Source of the DNA: an uncultured Muribaculaceae bacterium
GTDB lineage: Bacteria > Bacteroidota > Bacteroidia > Bacteroidales > Muribaculaceae
Assembly: GCA_910586895.1 (NCBI GenBank)
Contig: CAJUIW010000026.1
Span: forward strand, 1-7,150
Length of the DNA: 7,150 nucleotides
Direction of reading: 5' to 3'
A program made the position numbers and the translations under genes. Positions 1 to 6,412 of the stretch are shown here, piece after piece. The number at the start of each line of letters is the position of its first letter. Positions within the stretch are counted from its first letter, which is position 1. Below the pieces are notes generated by a model. That model searched no databases and was not told the origin of the DNA. It saw only the letters and a program-made list of their open reading frames with translations.

Positions 1-49
1 TGTCTTGTCGGACGAATTCAACCAGTCAATAAAAATGTCATGTACTGTA

Positions 50-72
50 GCCAAAGGCATGTCCCTACAAGG
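50..72 (+). repeat. CCCTAC-flanked hairpin, shortened copy
   Basis: GCC-AAA-GGC followed by ATGTCCCTACAAGG. Relative to the 6413-6427 copy the right arm GGCATG is complete, but the left arm reads GTAGCC instead of CATGCC, leaving only three paired bases. Confidence 0.6.
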
Positions 73-77
73 AGAAT

Positions 78-92
78 GAATCTTTCAGGTTC
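78..92 (+). repeat. CTTTCAG hairpin with one wobble pair
   Basis: GAATCT-TTC-AGGTTC: the same class as GAACCT-TTC-AGGTTC, with one C to T change in the left arm that gives a T-G wobble, so pairing is kept. Confidence 0.7.
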
Positions 93-127
93 CAACGTGC
101 TGATGCGTCGGAGAGGATTGGGGAGTA

Positions 128-147
128 AGCCGTCCTACGGACTCTTT
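128..147 (-). repeat. GAGTCCG-GGACGG element, left copy
   Basis: On the minus strand it reads GAGTCCG-TA-GGACGGCTTA. The same unit occurs at 6589-6608 (plus strand, CAA in the middle) and 6624-6643 (minus strand, TCA in the middle). The outer parts are conserved and the centre varies. Confidence 0.65.
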
Positions 148-166
148 TCTTCTTTTCGGCTTGTTG

Positions 167-196
167 CCCCGCACGCCGCTGACGCTTTGTGCGGGG
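167..196. repeat. Long-loop palindrome, CCCCGCAC stem
   Basis: Eight-base arms CCCCGCAC and GTGCGGGG enclose a 14-base loop (GCCGCTGACGCTTT), followed by TTAC. One of four members of this class in the window. Confidence 0.85.
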
Positions 197-201
197 TTAC
201 T

Positions 202-296
202 TCAAAATCGTCCGTTCCGGACTCCAATAGTACTGTAAATACGGCATAATACACTGCCAATCTGTAGCCTACATCGCAAAGCGATGTCCCTACGAG
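202..296 (+). repeat. Direct repeat module A, left copy
   Basis: Begins with AAAATC plus the GTCCG-TTC-CGGAC hairpin, continues through a CTGTAAA linker, and ends with the ACATCGC-AAA-GCGATGT hairpin and CCCTACGA. The linker is about 22 bases longer than in the right copies, with extra sequence between CTGTAAA and the second hairpin. Confidence 0.85.
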
Positions 297-334
297 GGTT
301 GTGTCGGGATAACAGACATCTTCGAGGCTGCAGC

Positions 335-456
335 GGATGGAAAGTTATCTTTCAGATAATTCTGTGGGGGCTCGCTTTTCCGCGGGTCTCGCTATCGTTC
401 GGCCCGCGGCTACAACATGAATGAACCTTTCAGGTTCACTATCCAGATGCATCTAA
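335..456 (+). repeat. Direct repeat module B, left copy
   Basis: Runs from GGATGGAAAG to GATGCATCTAAT and contains three palindromes: TTATCT-TTC-AGATAA, CCGCGGG-16-CCCGCGG and GAACCT-TTC-AGGTTC. It matches 6895-7032 almost base for base, apart from a few substitutions and one 17-base duplication in the right copy. Confidence 0.9.
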
Positions 457-485
457 TACAGGCCAAAGGAGGCTTTCGGGGGTGG

Positions 486-911
486 TTAGAGCCAGCAGGG
501 GCGGAGGGCGGGACGGGTGGAGGAGAGGCAGGCTTGGGAGCGGCAGCGGCGGAGGAGGCTGTCGTAGTCGGTGCGGAGGCGGAGGGCGAAGGTGTCGTCA
601 ACGCCCTGGTAGGCGCAGGTGAGGACGTAGAGGGCTATGGCTTCTTCCATGATGGGGAAGAGTCCGGGGGCTTCGGGGATGTCAAGGTCGAAGGTGAGGA
701 GGCCTTCGGCAGGAGCGCTGTCGGTGCGGACTACGGCGGGTATCATGGCAAGACTGAGCATGTTGAATCCCCGTTGTATAAGGATATCAAGTGCGGGACG
801 ATGGTCGTCGGTGAGGAGTTCGGGGCGATCAGAGTGAAGGATGTGCCTCAGGGCGGCCCGTGCAAGCACTATCTGTGCGATGGAATCGATGGAGAAGGAA
901 TAGGTAATCAT
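486..911 (-). CDS. Small hypothetical protein, last gene of phage-derived cassette
   Basis: Encodes 141 residues from an ATG that overlaps the stop of the upstream 139-residue gene by four bases (ATGA), so the two are probably translationally coupled. I do not recognise a named family. The N-terminal half (about residues 5-60) is mostly hydrophobic and helical in character. Residues 70-80 (LLTFDLDIPE) look like a beta strand, followed by a helical stretch at about 85-122 (EEAIALYVLTCAY, then RTDYDSLL). A compact helix-strand-helix protein of this length is typical of phage neck or head-completion proteins, but that is inference from size and context only. The last 17 residues are rich in Cys, Arg, Pro and Ser and look unconserved, suggesting that the 3' end has drifted or been reshaped next to the repeat region. 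No transmembrane segment or signal peptide is evident. The CDS is likely real because of the coupled start and intact frame; the function is unknown. Confidence 0.7.
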   Translation of the reverse strand: MITYSFSIDSIAQIVLARAALRHILHSDRPELLTDDHRPALDILIQRGFNMLSLAMIPAVVRTDSAPAEGLLTFDLDIPEAPGLFPIMEEAIALYVLTCAYQGVDDTFALRLRTDYDSLLRRCRSQACLSSTRPALRPCWL

Positions 912-1327
912 AGTTCTGTCTTAGTTTTACGGGAGTTGTAACGCAGGCGATGATAGAGGCGCACGCCTGATGATGGTTCGATGAAAAAGGATGATGCGCA
1001 ACCGTGTGCAAGAACCCGTGAAAGGGCTTCGGCGTCGGTGATACCATGCCGCTGCCGCATAGCGTCGACACGGCTGAAGATCTCCACCCACCGGCGCCCC
1101 GCACCCCGGCCACGGTAGGGGATATGGCCGGTGCGGCGATAGTGGCGCAGACGCCGCCATGCGTAAGGCATGCCCACATAGTAGGAGGGGGCGGGCTGAC
1201 GGAGCACGGCTCGCACAACATCGGGTACGGTGACGGGGCACGAGGTGGCATGATGGGCCATGCGCCTTACGGCAAGCATAAAATCACGATCGCGCATCAT
1301 CCGGAAAGAATAGTCGGTGTAGTTCAT
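908..1327 (-). CDS. Hypothetical basic protein with an internal duplicated motif
   Basis: Encodes 139 residues. It starts at an ATG in the context TCTACTATGAA, identical over 11 bases to the start context of the capsid gene. The protein is rich in Arg, His and Tyr and is probably basic. I do not recognise a named family. Two segments resemble each other: residues 40-60 (VLRQPAPSYYV...RRL) and residues 105-125 (VLAHGCASSFFI...VRL). Both show VL, then A, S, two aromatics, an aliphatic residue, a Pro and an Arg-Leu, suggesting an ancient tandem duplication. The basic character would fit nucleic-acid binding, but no helix-turn-helix is convincing. A 91-base gap separates it from the portal gene upstream and contains a possible promoter, so this gene and the next may be expressed as a pair. 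A phage origin is inferred from position only. Confidence 0.72.
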   Translation of the reverse strand: MNYTDYSFRMMRDRDFMLAVRRMAHHATSCPVTVPDVVRAVLRQPAPSYYVGMPYAWRRLRHYRRTGHIPYRGRGAGRRWVEIFSRVDAMRQRHGITDAEALSRVLAHGCASSFFIEPSSGVRLYHRLRYNSRKTKTEL

Positions 1328-1375
1328 AGTAGATTAGTTGGAATCAATGATTGAATCAGTTTGCTTTCGTATTGG

Positions 1376-1383
1376 CAAAATTA
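1376..1383 (-). promoter_or_regulatory. Candidate Bacteroidota -7 box upstream of the 139/141-residue gene pair
   Basis: On the minus strand this reads TAATTTTG, an exact match to the Bacteroidota sigma-ABfr -7 consensus TAnnTTTG. It lies in the portal to 139-residue-gene gap. Transcription would start near 1369, giving a leader of about 40 bases before the ATG at 1327. A -33 TTTG is not clear at the expected distance; a T-run lies at 1400-1404. An eight-base match with two free positions is weak evidence alone, but it falls in the only sizeable non-coding gap downstream of the capsid gene. Confidence 0.4.
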
Positions 1384-1418
1384 CAATGCAGATGGGCAGA
1401 AAAACCGACATTATAAAG

Positions 1419-2840
1419 TTAACAAGAGTTAATAAGTGAATTCCGGTTGCTCCGGAAAGCATTGAACGTGTCAATAAGGTCAAGGATGGCCACGGCAGAG
1501 TGGCGCACCTGAGCATCATAGAGCGAAGCGGAGGCATTGCCTGAGTCCAGACGCCCCTGAAGCGCACCGCTGACGCCTGATATCTGCTGAAAGAGCTGCA
1601 TCTGAATATCCAGCAGGTGATAGGCTCCAGAGTGCTCCCCTCCCGATATGACCTGATGCGGCTCACCGGGAGAGCCGGTGCTATCGTAGGGAATGACACC
1701 GTTGCAGTCGGCCCAGAGCTGTCCTATCTCATCCCATGAATAACAGTCGGGCTTCTTGTCCATGGGAAACAGGAGAACACCTTTGGCGCTTACACTCATG
1801 ATATGGTCAATCAGGGTGATAAGGCGATTGATGTAGCGCTGCTGGTCGATGATGTCCTCAACAAAGGAGTGGACCTCACCGTCAGTGAGAGGATAGAATT
1901 TCACCGCAAAGGGGTGCATGCCGTGGAGGTAGGGGGAATCGAACTCGTCAAGGATATCGCCCGTAGGCGCCATCATGCGGCAATGCCAGCGAACGGTGGT
2001 GCGCAGGTCGGTGCGCACCGGTTCAAGTCCGCGGCGCAGGCGTGAAGCATTGACACGCCTGACCACACGCGCACCGGCGGCATCGGTAATGAAGTAACGG
2101 GCCGACAGAGAGTCATGACACTTGACGATGTTGCGGCTCTCAAGCGTCCACACCTCAATGACACGGCAACGTCCCGGCTCGGCATCAAAGAAAGTGGCTG
2201 TATCGGCATCGCCCAATGCCGAAGGAGGCGATGCAGCGATGCGCTTGTAAATGGCCGAGATAGCACGCGCCTGAGCAGGCGATCCGGAGCCGAAGCGCAT
2301 TATGACCTCGCGCAGGCTCCAATCATGAAGCATGCCGACGAGCTCAATGTCAAGTCCGCGCGGATCGGTGAACTTATTGACAAAGAAGCGTGAGGGGCTG
2401 ACATTATCGACCCACACTCCACTGCCGGACATGCGGTGCTCGGTGACGACACGCTGAACGGCACAGCCGGATATAAGAAACTCCTCAAGCATGCGGCAGT
2501 CAAGCTCGTCGAGCAGATTGCGCCGAGCCACGTCACGTGGCACCTCAACCACGGCGGGACGCTCCCCGGAAGAGGAGTCGGCGGCAAGGCGAGAGCGGAA
2601 ATTGCCGGTGATGCACTTGACAAGCTGACGTATCATATTGTTGGTGAGAGGCCGACGTCCAGCCTCACAGGCGAGCTTTGCTTCGGTGACACGGCGTCCG
2701 TCGGGAGCATCGACAACATCGTCCCACTGGCGCCCGTAGGTATAACGCTTGTAGCGCTCACGCCGGGAGCGGAGATGGGCACCCTGACGCCATGCCTGCA
2801 GAGCCATGTCGAGGACAGGGTGCTGCTTATAGTGAATCAT
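1419..2840 (-). CDS. Phage portal protein, possibly C-terminally short
   Basis: Portal proteins form the dodecameric ring at one capsid vertex through which DNA enters and leaves. This product has 473 residues from the ATG at 2840; an in-frame TTG at 2852 would add four. I prefer the ATG, which overlaps the stop of the 188-residue gene by 14 bases. Portal-like features (numbered from the TTG): an N-terminal basic helix leading to RYTYGRQWDD (36-45); a helix around NNMIRQLVK (71-79); VSPSRFFVN (151-159); YPLTDGEVHSFVEDIIDQQR (320-339), followed by a long helix into KGVLLFP; and SGVSGALQGR...SASLYDAQ near 425-448. This pattern resembles P22-type portals of Bacteroidales phages and prophages, recognised from memory. 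It ends shortly after the QVRHSAVAILDLIDTF helix, where relatives I recall continue, and the P22 portal has about 725 residues. The frame is otherwise intact. The portal call is fairly secure; the truncation is inferred. Confidence 0.85.
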   Translation of the reverse strand: MIHYKQHPVLDMALQAWRQGAHLRSRRERYKRYTYGRQWDDVVDAPDGRRVTEAKLACEAGRRPLTNNMIRQLVKCITGNFRSRLAADSSSGERPAVVEVPRDVARRNLLDELDCRMLEEFLISGCAVQRVVTEHRMSGSGVWVDNVSPSRFFVNKFTDPRGLDIELVGMLHDWSLREVIMRFGSGSPAQARAISAIYKRIAASPPSALGDADTATFFDAEPGRCRVIEVWTLESRNIVKCHDSLSARYFITDAAGARVVRRVNASRLRRGLEPVRTDLRTTVRWHCRMMAPTGDILDEFDSPYLHGMHPFAVKFYPLTDGEVHSFVEDIIDQQRYINRLITLIDHIMSVSAKGVLLFPMDKKPDCYSWDEIGQLWADCNGVIPYDSTGSPGEPHQVISGGEHSGAYHLLDIQMQLFQQISGVSGALQGRLDSGNASASLYDAQVRHSAVAILDLIDTFNAFRSNRNSLINSC

Positions 2841-3393
2841 AACAGTTCTCAAACTTAGGGATTAAGGAAATCATGGCATCAGTGATGCGGTAAGTGCCTT
2901 CGGGCGGAAGCATTACAGCAAGGACTGAGGAGAGCCCCTGCTCAGGAGGAGAGAACACACGCATGACGGAGCCGCTGACAACGACAACCGGCCTTACCGA
3001 ACGGCCGCAGGAGTAAGGGGAAGCCTGTGAGCGCGCCAGAGGCGAAGAGGGATCAGAGGTGACCAGCGCCGGCATGGCCCAATCGGCGGCCTCGACACTG
3101 ACTACCCTCAACACCCCCTCGGGCAGCTCCGCCACACCGGCCCCCGAAGGGGTCCGGGCGACAGTGAGCGAGGAAGCAATGTCTGTGAGCGGAAGCACCT
3201 CAGGGGGCTCATTGAGCAGAGTGGCGATATACCAGGCCCTCATACGCCCTGCCATAAGAGTACGGAAGTCAACAGCATAGGAGCGTGTCACGGCGGCATC
3301 AGTGCGGAGCGGCTCACAAGCCGAATGGAGCATCCAGAGGTCGAGCATGGCCTCAGCTGAAAGCTCACGGACAGGCAAGGGTGCTGAAATCAT
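2827..3393 (-). CDS. Probable phage head-completion or adaptor protein
   Basis: Encodes 188 residues. Its ATG overlaps the capsid stop by four bases (ATGA), and its stop lies 14 bases inside the portal gene, so capsid, this protein and portal form a tightly coupled unit. Residues 5-60 are helical with an AEAMLDLWMLHSA segment. The middle carries LPEGVLRVVSVEAADW (90-105), followed by a region with PSSPLARSQASP (115-126) and the strand RPVVVVSG (134-141). The pattern of a hydrophobic leucine/valine strand, a Trp, then a Pro-rich loop and RPVV recalls uncharacterised proteins next to capsid and portal genes in Bacteroidales phages; I know no formal family name. Its place between capsid and portal suggests an adaptor or head-completion role, which is inference. 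No catalytic motif, signal peptide or membrane segment is evident. Confidence 0.75.
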   Translation of the reverse strand: MISAPLPVRELSAEAMLDLWMLHSACEPLRTDAAVTRSYAVDFRTLMAGRMRAWYIATLLNEPPEVLPLTDIASSLTVARTPSGAGVAELPEGVLRVVSVEAADWAMPALVTSDPSSPLARSQASPYSCGRSVRPVVVVSGSVMRVFSPPEQGLSSVLAVMLPPEGTYRITDAMISLIPKFENCYDSL

Positions 3394-4661
3394 AAGCCGT
3401 AGACTTTGACGTGGGCAGAGGGGTGGCGGAGCACCATGCAGCTGGCCTCGGTGGCCACCAGGGCATCAGTGTTGCGGACGCCGCTCTTCTTAAGATCCAG
3501 GCGCTCGACACGGAACGGAAGATGCGTGTATTTGGTAAGATACTGCACGTCGATGATAAGCGCATCGGAAGAGTGGCCGCACTGGTCGAAAATCTCCGAA
3601 TGGATAACGTAGAGCGATCCGAATTTGGAGCGAAGCTCATTGAAATCGATGCCCCAGCGGGTGACAGTGTCGGAGGAATTGATCACCTTGGTGTACTCAA
3701 GCTTATTGATAGCCTGAATCATATCGGAGCCGGCAATCATGACCTTGCGGGGCGAGCCGGCGGCATTGCCGGTAAAGGCTGAGCGCATGATGTCGATGAC
3801 AGTGTTCTGGTTGAAATCGTCCATGCTGACCTCCACCTCGGTAGCCGCCTGATTCCAGATACCGCCTGTGAGCAGCACTTCATCGAACTTCTTAGGATCG
3901 GTAAGGCGTGAGCGGAAGCCGAATAGGAAATTCTTCTCCATGCCAAGACGCATATCCATAATGGCCACTTCCTCCTGATCGGTAAAACTCCAGCCCACCT
4001 CCTTGGCAGAAAGTTTGGTGAAAACCGACTGCTCGACCTGAGCTTTAAAAATCTGGCAATAGTTAAAATCCTTTACCGGAAGAGCCTCGAACTGAGCCGT
4101 CTGCACATCGAGCTCGGAGGCGGCACGCCCCATGCGCACCACATCGGAATCAACAGATATCGAGGGGATACCGCCATCGCTCTCATCGCCATCGTAATTA
4201 AGCGCAATCACTTTGAGTCCGCCGCCATTCTTGTCAGCCTCAATAACGTAAAGCACAAGTCCACCCCCTTCGACTGATGCTTTCATGCTGCCCTTGAACG
4301 AAGGCACAAGGAGAGTTTCGGTAGGTGCGAACATAGAATCGCAGGAGGTCTTGATGGTGAAGACTACCTTGGAATCGTAGGCGGTGCCGGTGCCGAGCGG
4401 AACGGCCAGAAGCTTGGCCGACACAGGCTTGGTGTCGACCGAATAGTATTCCACAATCATGGACTGTGCAGGACGGGCACCTATCATACGCGAAATCTGA
4501 TCGACAGGAGTAGACATGGGGCGCACCTGCACTATGCGCGAATCGACAGCACTGCGGAGAAGCGCGGGTGATGCCTCGCGGGCAGCGACAGTGGTAAGCG
4601 GACCATCGACAACATGTGAGCCGCCGGCAGTGCCGGGAATAATAACGGGATTCTGATTCAT
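3390..4661 (-). CDS. Phage major capsid protein, HK97-fold type (resembles SU10/DUF5309 family)
   Basis: Encodes 423 residues, expected to be the main shell subunit. The N-terminal region (about 1-60) is flexible and ends in TPVDQISRMIGARP, like the arm of HK97-fold capsid proteins. A beta-rich middle (65-175) follows. A long segment at 225-250 contains DMRLGMEKNFLFGFRSR, followed by GGIWNQ (266-271), a pattern I associate with SU10-type capsid proteins. The stretch DDFNQNTVIDIMRSAF, then PRKVMIAGSDMIQAIN (281-319), matches the A-domain helix-strand arrangement. The C terminus (381-423; LPFRVERLDLKKSG, then EASCMVLRHPSAH) has the typical form of capsid C-terminal strands. No protease domain is fused and none is encoded nearby, so any maturation would have to be protease-free or supplied in trans. 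It starts at an ATG 52 bases after the 110-residue gene and overlaps the next gene by four bases. The family assignment is from pattern memory, not a search. Confidence 0.85.
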   Translation of the reverse strand: MNQNPVIIPGTAGGSHVVDGPLTTVAAREASPALLRSAVDSRIVQVRPMSTPVDQISRMIGARPAQSMIVEYYSVDTKPVSAKLLAVPLGTGTAYDSKVVFTIKTSCDSMFAPTETLLVPSFKGSMKASVEGGGLVLYVIEADKNGGGLKVIALNYDGDESDGGIPSISVDSDVVRMGRAASELDVQTAQFEALPVKDFNYCQIFKAQVEQSVFTKLSAKEVGWSFTDQEEVAIMDMRLGMEKNFLFGFRSRLTDPKKFDEVLLTGGIWNQAATEVEVSMDDFNQNTVIDIMRSAFTGNAAGSPRKVMIAGSDMIQAINKLEYTKVINSSDTVTRWGIDFNELRSKFGSLYVIHSEIFDQCGHSSDALIIDVQYLTKYTHLPFRVERLDLKKSGVRNTDALVATEASCMVLRHPSAHVKVYGL

Positions 4662-4713
4662 AGTAGAGATAGAATAAAGTAAGATAAAAAGATTAGATTA
4701 ATGAATGGAGGTG

Positions 4714-5046
4714 TCAATCCCATACGCCGGGGCGGATATGGGTGAGGAATCCGAAGTCGGGGTCATCGGCCTCGGCGGCGAGCTGCTCTTCCTGAGCCAT
4801 GCGGCGCGGGTTGGCCCAAAGGCGCGGAGTGTCCATGGCCTGTGCGGCACGCTCGTTAAGCCCCCTCAGATAGCCCCGCTGCTCGGCATCGGCCAAAAGA
4901 CGGGCAATGTCAGGCTCCGCAGCCTGAGAAGCGGAGGGAGCGGGAGCGGCGGAAGTCGCAACGTCGGCATCGGGTCCGGCTGTCAGGACGGGATGTTCAG
5001 GAGCATCGGGTGCCTGCTCAGCAGGCGAAGAAGTGTGTTCAGTCAT
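4714..5046 (-). CDS. Small Ala/Pro-rich acidic protein, possible capsid scaffold
   Basis: Encodes 110 residues and is the first gene of the minus-strand cassette. Residues 1-45 are low-complexity and rich in Ala, Pro, Ser, Glu and Asp, probably disordered. Residues 46-93 are strongly helical (DIARLLADAEQRGYLRGLNE, then an Ala/Glu/Gln-rich part). The end, FGFLTHIRPGVWD, looks like a short conserved peptide. A small helical protein with a disordered acidic arm directly upstream of the major capsid gene is the usual position and form of a scaffolding or capsid-assembly protein, but no diagnostic motif proves this. The ATG sits in the context TTCACTATGA with a good candidate promoter about 25 bases upstream. 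There are 52 AT-rich bases before the capsid start. Confidence 0.72.
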   Translation of the reverse strand: MTEHTSSPAEQAPDAPEHPVLTAGPDADVATSAAPAPSASQAAEPDIARLLADAEQRGYLRGLNERAAQAMDTPRLWANPRRMAQEEQLAAEADDPDFGFLTHIRPGVWD

Positions 5047-5071
5047 AGTGAATAGATTTATAAATACACCA

Positions 5072-5079
5072 CAAAGGTA
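5072..5079 (-). promoter_or_regulatory. Candidate -7 box for the phage-derived cassette
   Basis: On the minus strand this reads TACCTTTG, matching the Bacteroidota -7 consensus TAnnTTTG. A start near 5065 would leave a leader of roughly 20 bases before the ATG at 5046. No TTTG stands at the expected -33 spacing; the nearest, at 5088-5091, is only eight bases upstream. The box lies directly before the first gene of a co-oriented gene run, which makes it the best candidate for the cassette promoter. Confidence 0.5.
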
Positions 5080-5280
5080 AGGCTACGCAAAAGGGCAGAG
5101 AGGACCAACTTATCGCAACCGGAGAAAAAATAACCGCGATGCACCGAAGAAAGGATAAAGAATAGATATGAGTTGAATTTTTATAAGAGAACCGCCGGCG
5201 AACGCAAAACAATAAGGGGGAAAGTGTCGTTTAGAAGTAACATAATCAGATATAACATTACTATTTTAACAAATTTTCAT

Positions 5281-5288
5281 TAACTTTG
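5281..5288 (+). promoter_or_regulatory. Candidate -7 box directly upstream of the WecA-like gene
   Basis: The bases read TAACTTTG, an exact match to TAnnTTTG, and sit in an AT-rich stretch typical of Bacteroidota promoters. Only six bases separate the box from the ATG at 5295. Starts usually fall about six to seven bases after this box, so transcription would begin at or almost at the ATG, predicting a leaderless or nearly leaderless mRNA. The -33 region is not clear. Confidence 0.5.
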
Positions 5289-5294
5289 CCGGAT

Positions 5295-6410
5295 ATGGAT
5301 TTCTGGATTTACAATTACCTGGGTGTGGCGCTCCTGAGCATCATATTGGCAGGAATTATAATACCTAAGATTCTTCTTATAGCTTTTAGAAAGAATCTGT
5401 TTGACAAACCGGATCCGCGCAAGATACATCACGGCACGGTGCCACGTCTTGGCGGATTTGCCTTCACTCCTGTGATATGCTTCGCCATAGCGCTGCTGTC
5501 GGGGATATGCAATGTGCTCAGCCCCGACGGGTTCACCTACGGAATGTCGTTCAGTCCGCTGACTGTATCGATGGGTTTCTGCGGACTGCTGTCGCTCTAC
5601 CTTGTGGGGATGGCGGATGATCTTGTGGGGGTAAGGTACAGTGCCAAATTCGCGGCAGAGATAATATGCGGTATATTCCTGATAGCCGGAGGGCTGGAGC
5701 TCGACAATTTAGGCGGGATATTCGGGATATATGACATACCCTGGTGGGCCGCATGGCCACTGACGCTGCTGACCATAGTGTTTGTAATCAACGCGATAAA
5801 CCTTATAGACGGGCTTGACGGACTGGCTTCCGGCCTGTCGGCCATAACATTTATAATCTACGGTATCGTACTGGCGGCAATGCACGAGTATTTCTATGCC
5901 ACGGTGGCTTTTGCCGCACTTGGGGTACTGGTGCCGTTCTTCTACTACAATGTGTTTGGCAATGTGGTGCGTCAACGCAAGATATTCATGGGCGACACAG
6001 GCTCGCTAACCATAGGTGTGCTGATAGTGTTCTTAGGGCTTCGGCTGCTCGACTCGTCGGCGGAAGGATGCGACATACAGATGCCGAGCATAATGACGGT
6101 GATTCTGTCGCCGCTGATCATACCGTGTTTCGATGTGGTGAGGGTGTTCCTGTACCGTATACGCCACCACGCCAATCCATTTCTGCCTGACTGCAATCAC
6201 ATACACCACCGCCTCCTTGACGCGGGATTCATGCCTCATGCGGCTATGATAACAATAGTGTCGGCATCGGCGGCGCTGTGCATAATGAATACGGCGCTTT
6301 CGTTCGTAATGAATATCAATTTTATCCTCCTGATTGACATCGCGCTGATGTGTGTATGGAATGAATGGCTGCACCGCCGCGGAGCCGCGAAGGGTGTGGT
6401 GAGGGGGTAA
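5295..6410 (+). CDS. wecA: Polyprenyl-phosphate sugar-1-phosphate transferase (WecA/TagO/MraY-like family 4)
   Basis: A multipass membrane enzyme that moves a sugar-1-phosphate, usually GlcNAc-1-phosphate, from UDP-sugar to undecaprenyl phosphate, the first step of many O-antigen, capsule and wall-glycan pathways. It has 371 residues from the ATG (an in-frame TTG nine bases upstream is less likely), normal for the family. About ten hydrophobic segments are visible. Motifs in order: D-RKIHHG-PRLGG (38-54); MADD (106-109), the Mg-binding aspartates; NAINLIDGLDGLA (166-178) with the Asn and Asp residues of the family; KIFMGDTGS (229-237); FDVVR (279-283); and HIHHRL (302-307), typical of WecA/TagO rather than MraY. 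All key residues are present. It stands alone, divergent from the phage-like genes, with no glycan genes in the window. The exact sugar cannot be told from sequence; wecA is the best-known symbol, but tagO- or rgpG-type naming is possible. Confidence 0.92.
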   Translation: MDFWIYNYLGVALLSIILAGIIIPKILLIAFRKNLFDKPDPRKIHHGTVPRLGGFAFTPVICFAIALLSGICNVLSPDGFTYGMSFSPLTVSMGFCGLLSLYLVGMADDLVGVRYSAKFAAEIICGIFLIAGGLELDNLGGIFGIYDIPWWAAWPLTLLTIVFVINAINLIDGLDGLASGLSAITFIIYGIVLAAMHEYFYATVAFAALGVLVPFFYYNVFGNVVRQRKIFMGDTGSLTIGVLIVFLGLRLLDSSAEGCDIQMPSIMTVILSPLIIPCFDVVRVFLYRIRHHANPFLPDCNHIHHRLLDAGFMPHAAMITIVSASAALCIMNTALSFVMNINFILLIDIALMCVWNEWLHRRGAAKGVVRG

Positions 6411-6412
6411 TA

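Larger units (their letters stand above)
1..485. repeat. Left palindrome mosaic, no gene
   Basis: I see no credible gene here. The region holds at least nine short palindromes in the order GCC-AAA-GGC (50-58), GAATCT-TTC (78-92), CCGT-CCT-ACGG (130-140), CCCCGCAC with 14-base loop (167-196), GTCCG-TTC-CGGAC (210-222), ACATCGC-AAA (271-287), TTATCT-TTC (345-359), CCGCGGG with 16-base loop (380-409) and GAACCT-TTC (423-437). It lies downstream of the last cassette gene. Bases 457-485 are a plain junction with no clear structure. No hairpin is followed by a clear T-run, so these are not simple intrinsic terminators. Confidence 0.8.
5047..5294. promoter_or_regulatory. Divergent intergenic region between cassette and WecA-like gene
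   Basis: These 248 bases separate the 5' ends of two divergent transcription units. They are AT-rich, most strongly from about 5240 to 5290. Candidate -7 boxes lie at both ends. Unlike the two 3' flanks, I see none of the palindrome classes here, and no convincing operator, riboswitch or small gene. Confidence 0.55.

Noticed and set aside
40..249. Plus-strand open frame of 69 codons in the left mosaic
   Set aside because: It runs through several palindromes, has no recognisable protein features and is not kept in the equivalent right-hand repeats.
1..485. CRISPR array
   Set aside because: The repeated units are different palindromes at irregular spacing; there is no constant repeat with unique spacers and no cas gene.
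417..941. Plus-strand open frame of 174 codons opposite the 141-residue gene
   Set aside because: It is Gly/Glu/Ala-rich, mirrors the GC-rich codons of the minus-strand gene, and starts inside a palindrome. The minus-strand gene has a coupled start and better protein character.
829..1251. Second minus-strand open frame of 140 codons overlapping the 139-residue gene
   Set aside because: Pro/Ser/Cys-rich composition typical of a shadow frame; the 139-residue frame has the better start and the ATGA coupling.
2436..2858. Plus-strand open frame of 140 codons opposite the portal gene
   Set aside because: Antisense shadow of a well-supported portal gene with no promoter or family pattern.
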